DNA from: an uncultured Muribaculaceae bacterium | Lineage (GTDB): Bacteria > Bacteroidota > Bacteroidia > Bacteroidales > Muribaculaceae | NCBI GenBank assembly: GCA_944321875.1 | Contig: CALUMX010000025.1 | Coordinates: 1-47,129 of the forward strand | DNA length: 47,129 bases | Reading direction: 5' to 3' | Part shown: one piece after another, positions 1 through 7,942 of the stretch | Numbering within the stretch: position 1 is the stretch's first letter | Layout: every line of letters begins with the position of its first letter | Made by a program: the position numbers and the translations under genes | The notes under the pieces: generated by a model | Databases searched by the model: none | What the model was told of the DNA's origin: nothing | What the model saw: the letters and a program-made list of their open reading frames with translations, nothing else

Positions 1-2
1 TT

Positions 3-308
3 TTCTGCAAATTTACGCTCTTGGAACCATATAAACAACTGTACTACAATATTTTAATTTATAGAACTCCTCTTAATTATGATATGATAGATGGACGAAA
101 TCGTGAGAAGATAAAATCACATTATCAAAACATCATTCATTATGCTCGTAAATATGATAAAATAAAACAGAATCTATCAGACATGAATAGAATTCTAATG
201 ATGGGAGCTACGGTTGATGTTTGGAATGGAGAACACGTGGGTGTAGTTATGTGGGAATCATATTTGAGGAATACTCTGGATTATTTATATAAAAATTTAA
301 AATATTAA
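3..308 (+). CDS. Hypothetical protein, 5' end outside window
   Basis: The reading frame is open from the left edge of the window and ends at TAA 306-308. A TTG at 21 could start a 95-residue protein, but the frame continues upstream without a stop, so the gene is probably cut by the window edge. The visible part is rich in Tyr, Asn and Lys, with no signal peptide, membrane segment or motif that I recognise. Its AT-rich codon use is unlike the genes after 1250, which suggests acquired DNA. It is followed after 6 bp by another small gene on the same strand, so the three genes here probably form one transcript. I cannot assign a function. Confidence 0.55.
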   Translation, partial: FCKFTLLEPYKQLYYNILIYRTPLNYDMIDGRNREKIKSHYQNIIHYARKYDKIKQNLSDMNRILMMGATVDVWNGEHVGVVMWESYLRNTLDYLYKNLKY

Positions 309-314
309 TGATGT

Positions 315-614
315 ATGGGACTTTTTAATGCAATGTCTTCGATTAGTAAAATTAATTCCTTACTAAAAGACTTAGAAAATCAGGTAACTATTACGCAAAG
401 TCAAGTACAGAGAAACGCATCCAAGGAGACGTTGCTGAATAGTTTGAATGTTTTGAAACAAATTCATCAAGAATTGCTGGATACTTTTGGGAACAGTAGT
501 GCAGCAAGGTCTACTACTTTTACAGTTTTTGGAGATAGGATGAGCATGCACGATATTCTAATGTATAGTAAAAACCTTGTTTATAATTTATATGCAATAA
601 TTCAAACTAAATAA
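315..614 (+). CDS. Small hypothetical protein (99 aa)
   Basis: ATG at 315 opens a 99-residue frame beginning MGLFNAMSSISKI. The first 60 residues look helical and polar (Leu, Lys, Gln, Asn), compatible with a short coiled coil. There is no signal peptide or transmembrane segment and I recognise no family. It lies 6 bp after the previous gene and 4 bp before the next, so co-translation is likely. The codon use is AT-rich like its neighbours. Small AT-rich gene strings of this kind are often immunity or effector cassettes in Bacteroidetes, but nothing in the sequence itself proves that. Confidence 0.6.
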   Translation: MGLFNAMSSISKINSLLKDLENQVTITQSQVQRNASKETLLNSLNVLKQIHQELLDTFGNSSAARSTTFTVFGDRMSMHDILMYSKNLVYNLYAIIQTK

Positions 615-618
615 ATTT

Positions 619-942
619 ATGAGTATGAATGAAACACAACAAAAAAAAGTTATGCGTTCCATTTTTGGCGCAATGATGGTCGGTGGACATTTTAGAAATC
701 AAATGCAAATGGCACAAGAACTTAAGGCAATCTATCATCTTCTTGAAACTCAAGAACATCTTTCTGAGCAAGAAAGGGATAATTGTTTGTTCTATTTTTT
801 TAAAGAATATGCTCAAGGATGTAGCCAGCCAATATCAGATTCGTATATTAGGAATAATATGATTCCGATTGTGAAAAATTTTGATAGTATGGATTTGCCG
901 GCAGGAGCTTCCTTACTGTTTGCGGCAAAGATGAATATGTAG
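619..942 (+). CDS. Small hypothetical protein (107 aa)
   Basis: The frame begins MSMNETQQKKVMRSIFGAMM (ATG at 619; a second ATG at 625) and ends in two consecutive TAG codons at 940-945. It looks like a soluble, mainly helical protein with Met-rich stretches; no motif is recognised. It is the last complete member of the AT-rich three-gene block. The same reading frame continues beyond the double stop for 44 more sense codons (next feature), so this protein may once have been longer. Confidence 0.6.
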   Translation: MSMNETQQKKVMRSIFGAMMVGGHFRNQMQMAQELKAIYHLLETQEHLSEQERDNCLFYFFKEYAQGCSQPISDSYIRNNMIPIVKNFDSMDLPAGASLLFAAKMNM

Positions 943-1080
943 TAGTATTATGATTTAAAAGACCAAGTGTACGTGTCAACCTTGAATTGGGAAGATGTGA
1001 AAGGCTATGCAAATTATAGCTATTTTAGTGGAAAGCTTAATTTGGGAAAATCGTATCCTTGGGTTCATAATTACAATTAG
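943..1080 (+). pseudogene. In-frame coding tail after tandem TAG stops
   Basis: After TAG-TAG at 940-945 the frame of the previous gene runs on for 44 sense codons to TAG at 1078-1080. The peptide is rich in Tyr, Trp and Asn (segments STLNWEDVKGYANYSYF and KSYPWVHNYN) and looks like the C-terminus of a real protein rather than random translation. There is no ATG in the tail; GTG at 967 is the only plausible internal start. It could be the remnant of a decayed or recombined gene end or, less likely, a readthrough extension. The function is unknown. Confidence 0.4.
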
Positions 1081-1082
1081 AT

Positions 1083-1122
1083 AAAAAAACTCCCCGCAGC
1101 CTCGGCCGCAGGGAGTTTTTTT
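1083..1122 (+). terminator. Intrinsic terminator after the AT-rich block
   Basis: An A-run and ACTCCC are mirrored by GGGAGT followed by seven T, enclosing a GC-rich partly paired core. It begins 3 bp after the stop at 1080 and separates the AT-rich block from the serine hydrolase gene. Confidence 0.85.
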
Positions 1123-1178
1123 ATGCTCGTTTTGGTATGGATTGTTGCGGATAGTACGGGAAATAGAGTGGGTTTAAG

Positions 1179-1208
1179 TTGTGGAGTGGGGGAATATTGC
1201 TAACTTTG
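1179..1208 (+). promoter_or_regulatory. Bacteroidetes-type promoter for the serine hydrolase
   Basis: TAACTTTG at 1201-1208 matches the -7 element TAnnTTTG. A TTG at 1179-1181 lies 19 bp upstream, where the -33 element is expected. The start codon is 43 bp after the -7 box. Confidence 0.7.
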
Positions 1209-1251
1209 AGGTCGATATTCCATATTGTAGTATTCTAAAACTATAAAAAAC

Positions 1252-2670
1252 ATGCATTTCTTTCATTTGAAAATCCTGACACTGGCGTTGATGATACTGT
1301 TTGTCGGGTGTTCTTCCAGCGACGGACCTGCCGGCCCTGAGGAATCGAAAAGTAAGGAAAATCTTTTGTTGGAGCTTTCGCTGAAAGCTGCCGATAATCC
1401 CGGATTGAGTGAGGACTATGTGAATTCCGTGCTAATCGGTCAGGTGGTCTATCTTACTGTCCCGGAAAGCTGGGGCGACAAGAAGTTGGTTCCGACGTTG
1501 AAGGTGTCGGACAAGGCTTCGGTACGCATTGACGGGGTGATGGTTGAGGCGAATGATGCGGTTGACCTGATGAAGGCGCAGAAGCTGGACGTGATAGCCG
1601 AGGATGGTACGATTCGTAATTACGAATTGCTTGTCAGAAAGGGCAATGTGAAAGTCGATGGAAAAGTCTATGATTTTATGAAGACTTTCCATGTCCCGGC
1701 AGTGGGGCTTGCCATCAGCAAGGACGAGGAGATTGTTTATGCGGCGGGTTACGGCTTTGCTGTTCCGGCAACACGGCAGCGTGCCGATGAGCGTACGTTG
1801 TTCCGCATCGCAAGTCTTTCGAAGCAGCACACGGCTATTGCTGTCATGCAGCTTGCCGAGCAGGGGAAATTGTCGCTTGATGCGCCCGTATTTGGCAAAG
1901 ATGGTATTTTGTCAGAGGAATTCGGAGTGGTAGAGGGCGCGAAGGCGGCAGTGACGGTGCGCCACCTGCTCCAGCACACAAGCGGTTGGACAAGCAGCCC
2001 GGAGGACCCGATGTTTCCGAACGCAGGTTCGCCGTACGACGGGAAATCGCTCAAGGAGCGCGTGAGATATGTATTGGATAACGTGAAACAGGAATCCTCT
2101 CCGGGTACGCTGTTCTCTTATTATAACCTGGGATACGGCATTCTGGGTATGGTCATCGAGAAAGTGTCGGGAATGGATTATGAGTCCTACCTGAAGGAGC
2201 ATGTCTATAAGCCGGCCGGCATTGCGGATATCCATGTGGGCGGCGACAAGGCTCATCGCCGCGAGAATGAGGTGGTGTACGAGGCTACGGGCTATGCGCC
2301 TTACGACAACGACATGGAAATGCTGAAGGCTGCCGGCGGCCTTGTGGCATCTGCCCGCGAGCTGATGATGCTTGCCAATTGTGTGGATTACGGTCAGAAA
2401 GTACCCGATATTCTGACAAAGGCATCACTCGACGAAATGTATACGCCTTCCAGCGTGGCTAACTACGGCTTGGGATGGTATATCGGACACAGTGTGTTTA
2501 AGGATTGGGCTTCGTTTCATTCCGGCGCGCTGGCCTGCACGGGGACGATTTGGAGCCGCGGAAACAACGGTATCCATGGCGCGTTGCTGACCAATTGCCA
2601 GCCGTTCTCTTCCGACTACGATACGGCGCTGTTCGTCCTTCTGCACGATTTGGAGAAAATGTTTGAATAA
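1252..2670 (+). CDS. Lipoprotein serine hydrolase, beta-lactamase/DD-peptidase fold (PF00144-type)
   Basis: The 472-residue protein has a signal peptide ending in the lipobox LFVGC (Cys20), so it should be anchored in the outer or inner membrane. Residues ~35-130 form a Bacteroidetes Ig-like domain (DUF5018-type pattern with 'aDNPGLSED'). From ~140 onward it is a class C beta-lactamase-like serine hydrolase: S188-L-S-K191 is the SxxK nucleophile motif, Y290-Y-N292 the YxN motif, and H423-S-G425 replaces the KTG motif. HxG is usual in the esterase/DD-peptidase members, so peptide or ester hydrolysis in the periplasm or at the surface is more likely than antibiotic resistance; this is inferred from family. 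It has its own promoter and ends at a bidirectional terminator. Confidence 0.88.
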   Translation: MHFFHLKILTLALMILFVGCSSSDGPAGPEESKSKENLLLELSLKAADNPGLSEDYVNSVLIGQVVYLTVPESWGDKKLVPTLKVSDKASVRIDGVMVEANDAVDLMKAQKLDVIAEDGTIRNYELLVRKGNVKVDGKVYDFMKTFHVPAVGLAISKDEEIVYAAGYGFAVPATRQRADERTLFRIASLSKQHTAIAVMQLAEQGKLSLDAPVFGKDGILSEEFGVVEGAKAAVTVRHLLQHTSGWTSSPEDPMFPNAGSPYDGKSLKERVRYVLDNVKQESSPGTLFSYYNLGYGILGMVIEKVSGMDYESYLKEHVYKPAGIADIHVGGDKAHRRENEVVYEATGYAPYDNDMEMLKAAGGLVASARELMMLANCVDYGQKVPDILTKASLDEMYTPSSVANYGLGWYIGHSVFKDWASFHSGALACTGTIWSRGNNGIHGALLTNCQPFSSDYDTALFVLLHDLEKMFE

Positions 2671-2707
2671 CGAGCCCGCTCTCTCCGGCGATAGGAGAGA
2701 ATGAGAC

Positions 2708-2757
2708 AAAGCAACGGCAAGACTGCAGCATGTGCGTGCGGTCTTGCCGTTGCTTTT
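2708..2757. terminator. Bidirectional terminator
   Basis: The arms AGCAACGGCAAGAC and GTCTTGCCGTTGCT form a perfect 14-bp stem, with A residues before and T residues after. It lies between the convergent serine hydrolase gene (plus) and the ACP gene (minus) and can serve both. Confidence 0.88.
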
Positions 2758-2778
2758 GGTTTGTCGGCGCGTAGGCGA

Positions 2779-3021
2779 TTAGTTGACTTTGCGCTCGATG
2801 TAGTCGCAGAATTGGGAAAGTGTCTCGACTCCCGCCATCTCTTCCGGCTTGATTTTGAAACCGAAATTCTTTTCCACGATTACTACGATGTCGACAAAAT
2901 CAAGGCTGTCGATGCCCATGTCGTTCTTCAGGTGCGCTTCCGGGAAGATGTTTTCTTCGTCGATTTCCAGTTCATCGATGAGGAAGGCACGTACTTTTTC
3001 TTCAATTTCTTGTCTTTCCAT
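2779..3021 (-). CDS. Acyl carrier protein
   Basis: This 80-residue acidic, four-helix-type protein carries the phosphopantetheine attachment motif D38-S39-L40, so it tethers acyl or aroyl chains during synthesis. It is the last gene of the five-gene operon, 18 bp after the methyltransferase. Its place beside a ketosynthase, a ketoreductase and a tyrosine ammonia-lyase indicates a dedicated secondary-metabolite ACP rather than the housekeeping AcpP, which is normally found with fabF/fabD. No phosphopantetheinyl transferase gene is visible nearby. Confidence 0.93.
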   Translation of the reverse strand: MERQEIEEKVRAFLIDELEIDEENIFPEAHLKNDMGIDSLDFVDIVVIVEKNFGFKIKPEEMAGVETLSQFCDYIERKVN

Positions 3022-3039
3022 ATATGTTTATGTTTTTAT

Positions 3040-4128
3040 TTATTTCCGTTTGCAGACCATGATGCTGTGGCCGTGACCGAGATGGTCGGAGATGCTTTCC
3101 ACTTTGAGGCCGGCAAGGCCGACGAGGCGCGCCATGTCGTCGGAATGGTACATCTTGCTGTTGCCGTTGGCGATGGCTGTAAAGTAGACGCTTGTCTGCG
3201 TCAGGCAGAAGGCAGCCGTCTCGTAGCGCTGGCGGTCCCAGAACGTCTCCATGATGTAGAGGCGTGTCGTGTCGCTCATCACGCGGGAGGCACGGCTCAG
3301 GATGCTTACAATCTGTTCTTCCGAGAAGCAGTCGAGGAATTGGCTCATCCAGATGGCGTCCCATTCATGGACGTCGGGGAACGGTGCTTCGCTGAGCAAG
3401 TCAAGTCCGATGCCGTCGATGCGGTCGGCTCCCTCCTTACCCTTCGTCGCCTCGCGCATCAGTCCGATTTGCTGAGGCAGGTCGAGGATGGTCACGTTGA
3501 CTTCCGGGTCGTGGGTCACGCATTGCATTGCCCAGCGGCCGGTGTTGCCGCCTACGTCGAGCAAGTGGCGTACGGGGCGCGCGAACACGATGTCGAGTGC
3601 CTGGCGGAACGAGTGGTCGGAGTAGAAATGGTCGAAGGCAAACCAGCTTTTCTGCACTTCTGTGGGCAGTTGCGACAAGCCTTCGTAGACCGTTGGCCAG
3701 TTGCCGAGCCGGCTGAGTCCGGCGGGACGTCCCTCGGTGAGCGCCTGTTCAAGGTCGAACATGCCGAGATAGTTCACGTCGTGGTTGAAATCAAGGTTGA
3801 CGCGGGTCGATTCGTCGGTGAGAAGGAACCATCCGGTCTTCGTCAGTCGGAAACGGTCGCCGTCGACGAGTATCGTTCCGATGGAGAGCGAAGCCTCCGT
3901 CAGCACCTTCACCGCATAAGCCGAAAGACCGGTCTTTCCGGCAATCTCCTCCGCCGTCAGTCCCTCCACGTTGTCGCGGAGCAGGTCGAGGATGCCGAAT
4001 TTTATCATCAGCCGCGACACCTGAAACACAATCGGGCCGAACGCAATCAGCTGTGCCATCCGTTGTGCTTCCGGGGCGGAGAGTTGTTCGTGGGTATAAG
4101 CCTTTTCCAGGGCCGGGAATAATTTCAT
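3040..4128 (-). CDS. SAM-dependent O-methyltransferase-type protein (secondary metabolism)
   Basis: I place the start at the ATG at 4128, giving 362 residues beginning MKLFPALEKAYTHEQ, because a longer frame would run through the ketosynthase gene. Residues ~30-105 form a winged-helix-like dimerisation domain and LLDVGGNTGRWA (189-200) is the SAM-binding motif I of class I methyltransferases. The architecture matches PF00891-type O-methyltransferases. Related enzymes occur in aryl polyene and flexirubin clusters, where they methylate the aromatic head; whether this one acts on a hydroxyl or a ring carbon cannot be told. The gap to the ketosynthase stop is 5 bp. Confidence 0.88.
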   Translation of the reverse strand: MKLFPALEKAYTHEQLSAPEAQRMAQLIAFGPIVFQVSRLMIKFGILDLLRDNVEGLTAEEIAGKTGLSAYAVKVLTEASLSIGTILVDGDRFRLTKTGWFLLTDESTRVNLDFNHDVNYLGMFDLEQALTEGRPAGLSRLGNWPTVYEGLSQLPTEVQKSWFAFDHFYSDHSFRQALDIVFARPVRHLLDVGGNTGRWAMQCVTHDPEVNVTILDLPQQIGLMREATKGKEGADRIDGIGLDLLSEAPFPDVHEWDAIWMSQFLDCFSEEQIVSILSRASRVMSDTTRLYIMETFWDRQRYETAAFCLTQTSVYFTAIANGNSKMYHSDDMARLVGLAGLKVESISDHLGHGHSIMVCKRK

Positions 4129-4133
4129 CGCGG

Positions 4134-5357
4134 TTACTTTAGTTTTTGGATGACAAGGGCGCTGTTGGTACCGCCGAAGCCGAATGAGTTGGAGAGAACG
4201 GTGTTGACCGGCATGTCGACGGTCTTTGCCGTCAGGTTGAGTTTTGCCGCGTACTCGTCGGGGTTCTCCAGGTTGATGTTGGGTGCGACGAAGCCGTGCT
4301 GCATCATCAGTACGGAGTAGACAATCTCGCTTGCTCCCGCCATCCAGCACTCGTGGCCGGTCATCGATTTGGTGGAGCTGATAAGTGCCTTCTTACCGGC
4401 AAAAATGCGGTCGAGCGCCATCGCCTCGAAGGTGTCGCCCTGAGGCGTTGAGGTGGCATGAGCATTGACGTAGTCCACGTCGTCAGCCGTGATGCCGGCA
4501 TCGGCCAAGGCCCGGAGCATTGCCGTTTCCGAACCCTTGTCGCTCGCCTGCGAGATGCCGCCGCCGTTGGAAGAGAAGCCGTAGCCCGTCACTTCCGCCA
4601 ATATGGTTGCGCCACGCTTTACGGCATGGTCGTAGTCCTCCAGAATGAGTGAGGCCGCGCCGCCGCTCGGCACCAGACCGTCGCGGGCGCTGTCAAACGG
4701 ACGTGAGGCGCGCTGCGGGTCGTCCATCCGCTTGGAGAAGGCCGAGAGCGCGTCGAAAGTCGCCATCGAGTAGGCGTTGGTCTCCTGCGCGCCGCCGCAC
4801 AGCACCATGTCCTGCAACCCCTGCTTAATCAGCATGTAGGCCAGACCGATGGAGTGAGAGCCGCTGGCACAGGCCGCCGAGATGGTGAAATTGGCACCGC
4901 GGAGGTGGAAAATGGTCGAGAGGTTCATCGTGACCGTCGAGTTCATCGACTGGAAGATGTAGCCCGAGCCGAGAAGGGCAGAGTCGCGCTTCTCCTCCAT
5001 GATTTTCCAGGCCTCGATGACCGGTTTCGAGGAAGAGTCGTTGCCGTAGATGATGCCCACCTCGTTCTCGTCGAGGTATTCCTGTGTGATGCCGGCCTGG
5101 GCGAACGCGTCGCGCGTGGCCATGAAGGCATATTCGCCTTCCTCTGCCAGTCCGACACGCAGCCGGCGGTCAATGACTCCTTTCAGCTTCGGCCGCGGCA
5201 CGATGCCCGTCAGCGCCGAGCTGTAGCCGAGTTCAAGCCGTTCCGGCTCCATCCCGATGCCCGATTTTCCGGCATAGAGCGATTCCTTCACTTCTTCGAG
5301 AGTCGTACCGAGGCATGACCAGATGCCCATTCCGGTGATTACTACACGTCTGCTCAT
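4134..5357 (-). CDS. Beta-ketoacyl-ACP synthase (FabF-like KS)
   Basis: This 407-residue thiolase-fold condensing enzyme has the full decarboxylative Cys-His-His set: C163 in AACASG, H300 in NAHATST and H335 in SMTGHE, with K330 just before. The C-terminal NSFGFGGTNS loop is also present. It should extend an ACP-bound chain by two carbons from malonyl-ACP. It lies 19 bp after the ketoreductase and 5 bp before the methyltransferase. No chain-length-factor partner is present in the window, unlike complete aryl polyene clusters. Confidence 0.93.
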   Translation of the reverse strand: MSRRVVITGMGIWSCLGTTLEEVKESLYAGKSGIGMEPERLELGYSSALTGIVPRPKLKGVIDRRLRVGLAEEGEYAFMATRDAFAQAGITQEYLDENEVGIIYGNDSSSKPVIEAWKIMEEKRDSALLGSGYIFQSMNSTVTMNLSTIFHLRGANFTISAACASGSHSIGLAYMLIKQGLQDMVLCGGAQETNAYSMATFDALSAFSKRMDDPQRASRPFDSARDGLVPSGGAASLILEDYDHAVKRGATILAEVTGYGFSSNGGGISQASDKGSETAMLRALADAGITADDVDYVNAHATSTPQGDTFEAMALDRIFAGKKALISSTKSMTGHECWMAGASEIVYSVLMMQHGFVAPNINLENPDEYAAKLNLTAKTVDMPVNTVLSNSFGFGGTNSALVIQKLK

Positions 5358-5376
5358 ATCTGTTGTCTGTCGTTTT

Positions 5377-6105
5377 TTAAGTGTAAAGACCTCCGTTGAT
5401 TGAAATAACCTCGCCGGTGATGTAGGCTGCTTCGTCCGAGGCGAGGAATGCCACGAGCGCCGCCACTTCCTCAGGCTTGCCGAAGCGTCCCATCGGGACG
5501 AGCTTCTTCAGCTCCGCTTCGTTGAGGTCCTTCGTCATGTCGGAGGTGATGAAGCCCGGAGCGACGGCATTGACCGTCACCTTCCGTTGTGCCACTTCCT
5601 GTGCCAGCGCTTTTGTGGCGCCGATGAGCGCCGCTTTTGCCGCCGAGTAGTTGACCTGTCCGGGCAAACCCTTGATGCCGGAGAGCGAAGCCATGTTGAT
5701 GATACGCCCGTTGCGGTGGGTCAGCATATCCTTCAGCAACCGTCGCGTGATATAGAAAAAACCGTTCATTGTCGTGTCCATCACGCTGTGCCATTGCTCG
5801 TCCTGCATGAAAATCATTAGGTTGTCCTGACGGATGCCGGCATTGTTGACAAGGATTCCCACATAGTCGTCAGGATGCTTGTCGGCCCATGCCGCCAGTG
5901 CCTCCTCGATTTCAGCGGGCGATGCCACGTCGAAAGGCAGGAGTTCGGCCGTGCCTCCCGCCGCCGTAATCTCGGCGACGACTGCGTTGGCCGCTTCCGT
6001 GTTCTGCTTATAGTTGACGATTACCGGGATGCCCTGTGCGGCCAGCCGCAGGCAGACTGCCTTGCCGAGTCCGCGCGAACCGCCGGTGACGAGTGCATAT
6101 TTCAT
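5377..6105 (-). CDS. 3-oxoacyl-ACP reductase (FabG-like ketoreductase)
   Basis: This 242-residue short-chain dehydrogenase has the cofactor loop TGGSRGLG (7-14), NNAG (87-90), and the catalytic set N114, S140, Y153, K157. It should reduce beta-ketoacyl-ACP with NADPH. Its ATG overlaps the TGA of the ammonia-lyase by 4 bp (ATGA), which implies translational coupling. No dehydratase follows in this operon, so polyene formation would need one encoded elsewhere. Confidence 0.93.
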   Translation of the reverse strand: MKYALVTGGSRGLGKAVCLRLAAQGIPVIVNYKQNTEAANAVVAEITAAGGTAELLPFDVASPAEIEEALAAWADKHPDDYVGILVNNAGIRQDNLMIFMQDEQWHSVMDTTMNGFFYITRRLLKDMLTHRNGRIINMASLSGIKGLPGQVNYSAAKAALIGATKALAQEVAQRKVTVNAVAPGFITSDMTKDLNEAELKKLVPMGRFGKPEEVAALVAFLASDEAAYITGEVISINGGLYT

Positions 6106-7625
6106 AAGAGGTTATATTTTAATAAATTGGTTCGTAAATAATGTTCAATCGCCGCGATGTTGCCGTAGAGCGGCTTGTCGTCGGTGATGGGCGGCATGAT
6201 GCGGCGGATGTCGTCGTAGGCCTTGCGGGAGGCTGGCGACAGACGGTCGGCCAGCTGCAGGCAGTCGGTAGCCTGCGCTAATGCCATATAGTGGATAGCC
6301 ATTACCTGGAAGGCGTTGTCGATGACGCGTCGGCAAAGCAGTGCCGAGTTGGTGCCCATGCTCACGATGTCCTGGTTGTCGTTGTTGTTCGGAATGCTGT
6401 GCACATAGTTGGGCATGGCGAGCGTCTGGCACTCCGCCGTGGTGGAAGTTGCCGTAAACTGGCTGGCCTGCATACCGTAGTTGAGGCCGAGCGTACCCAT
6501 GTTGAGAAAAGGTGGCAGAATGCCGTTGATGCGGTCATGGAAGAGGTAGTTCATCTGTCGTTCGGCAGTCATGGCGAGGCGTACGACGGCGATTTTCACC
6601 TTGTCCTGTTCCAGCGAGATATAGTCGCCGTGGAAATTGCCTCCGTGGAGCACGTTGCGGCTCTCCGGGTCGACAATCGGGTTGTCGCAGGCAGAGTTCA
6701 GTTCGTCCTCAAGTATTTGGCGGGCATATCTCAGTGTGTCGAGTACCGGGCCGAGAATCTGCGGTGTGCAGCGTAGCGAGTAGTAGGCCTGCACCTTATG
6801 GTCGAAGGTGTCGGTTTCCGCGTGTTTGCTGTCGTAGAGCTCATGCTCGCGTTTTCTCAGAGACCGGCTTCCTTCTGCCAGCTCGCGCATTTTGCGGGCC
6901 ACGGCCTGTTGTCCGTAGTGGTGGCGTACGCTGTTCAGCTCCTCTGACATCAGGTCGTCGTAGGATGCGGCAATTTCATTCATCCATACGGCAGCCAGAA
7001 CGCTGCGGTCGAGCAATGCCTCCGCGAAATGGGCATTGACGATGCTGATACCCGTCATGACTGAGGTGCCGTTGGTGATGGAGAGTCCCTCCCGAATGTG
7101 TATTCCGAGCGGTTTCAGCCTGCATTCGCGCATCACGTCGGCTGTCGGACGCCACTCGCCTTTGTAGCGGACCTGTCCTTCGCCGATAAGCGTCAGCGCC
7201 ATGTGAGCCAGTTGTACGAGGTCACCGCTCGCACCTACGCTTCCGTGCTGGGGAATGAAGGGGATGATGTCACGGTTGATGAATTCCGTCAGCAGCGAGG
7301 CTACCTCCGGATGGACTCCTGAGCGAGCCTGAAGGAACGTGCCGAGGCGGGCAATCATGGCCGCCTTGACGCACAGGTCGTCGAGCGGTTCGCCGGCACC
7401 GGTGGCGTGGCTGCGTATCAGGTTATACTGCAGTTCTTTCAGGTGGGCATCGCCGACGCGCCATTGCGCCATCGGACCGAAACCGGTATTGATGCCGTAA
7501 ATTACCTTATCGGCCGCAAACGATTTCAGAAAATCGTAGCATTCCGCCATTTTCTGCCGTGTTGCCTCATCGATAGAGAGTGGAGTGCCGTCAAACAGTA
7601 TTTGGTCAACCGTATCTAATTTCAT
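6102..7625 (-). CDS. Tyrosine/aromatic amino acid ammonia-lyase (Bacteroidetes TAL type)
   Basis: This 507-residue MIO-type lyase has the cofactor-forming A132-S133-G134 in GSVGASGDLVQL and the catalytic Tyr43 in VIYGINTGFG. It should convert Tyr (or another aromatic amino acid) to the corresponding acrylate plus ammonia. The segments GINTGFGPMAQ, QYNLIRSHATG, HGGNFHGDYISLE and SIPNNNDNQDIVSMGTNS closely resemble, from memory, the characterised tyrosine ammonia-lyase of Flavobacterium johnsoniae and differ from HutH proteins. No other histidine-utilisation gene is nearby, which supports TAL over HutH. It is the first gene of the operon and would supply the 4-coumarate starter. Confidence 0.87.
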   Translation of the reverse strand: MKLDTVDQILFDGTPLSIDEATRQKMAECYDFLKSFAADKVIYGINTGFGPMAQWRVGDAHLKELQYNLIRSHATGAGEPLDDLCVKAAMIARLGTFLQARSGVHPEVASLLTEFINRDIIPFIPQHGSVGASGDLVQLAHMALTLIGEGQVRYKGEWRPTADVMRECRLKPLGIHIREGLSITNGTSVMTGISIVNAHFAEALLDRSVLAAVWMNEIAASYDDLMSEELNSVRHHYGQQAVARKMRELAEGSRSLRKREHELYDSKHAETDTFDHKVQAYYSLRCTPQILGPVLDTLRYARQILEDELNSACDNPIVDPESRNVLHGGNFHGDYISLEQDKVKIAVVRLAMTAERQMNYLFHDRINGILPPFLNMGTLGLNYGMQASQFTATSTTAECQTLAMPNYVHSIPNNNDNQDIVSMGTNSALLCRRVIDNAFQVMAIHYMALAQATDCLQLADRLSPASRKAYDDIRRIMPPITDDKPLYGNIAAIEHYLRTNLLKYNLL

Positions 7626-7788
7626 CGCTTCACAGTAAATTTTCTAACACGAAATTGCGAAAAAGGTCTAAGTGTTTGATAATGAGTCGTGGTCGGTAAC
7701 TCATAATGTGGGTAGGTTACGAATCGGAGGGGTGTCTATTTCTCTATCTTTCTGTGGATTACGCAACCTTCAAAGAACTCTTTCTATG

Positions 7789-7820
7789 CAAAAGTAGCAC
7801 TTTAATGGCACATATTGAAA
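7789..7820 (-). promoter_or_regulatory. Candidate promoter of the TAL operon
   Basis: On the minus strand TACTTTTG (7796-7789) matches TAnnTTTG, and TTTC (7820-7817) lies 20 bp upstream in the -33 position. This predicts a leader of ~155 nt before the TAL start; between 7626 and 7788 I see no gene. Confidence 0.55.
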
Positions 7821-7867
7821 TAAACCCTCCATTTTTTGGGAAAGGCGGCCGGAAAGATTTGGGTTAA

Positions 7868-7911
7868 AATAAAACAATCCGCCTACTGTGAAAGTGGGCG
7901 GATTGCTTTGT
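7868..7911 (-). terminator. Terminator of the secreted-protein gene
   Basis: CAATCCGCCTA and TGGGCGGATTG form a stem around a short loop. Read on the minus strand it is followed by a T-rich tail and lies ~30 bp after the stop codon of the 7943-10457 gene. Confidence 0.85.
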
Positions 7912-7942
7912 TATCTATAAGTTCCTGACTGATGGCAGGCGC

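Noticed and set aside
2701..4122. Long plus-strand frame (473 codons) opposite the ACP and methyltransferase genes
   Set aside because: It is the antisense shadow of two clearly recognisable genes, has no protein-family features, and begins inside a terminator stem.
4129..4350. N-terminal extension of the methyltransferase frame
   Set aside because: It lies entirely within the 3' end of the ketosynthase gene; ATG 4128 gives a family-like start just after the ketosynthase stop.
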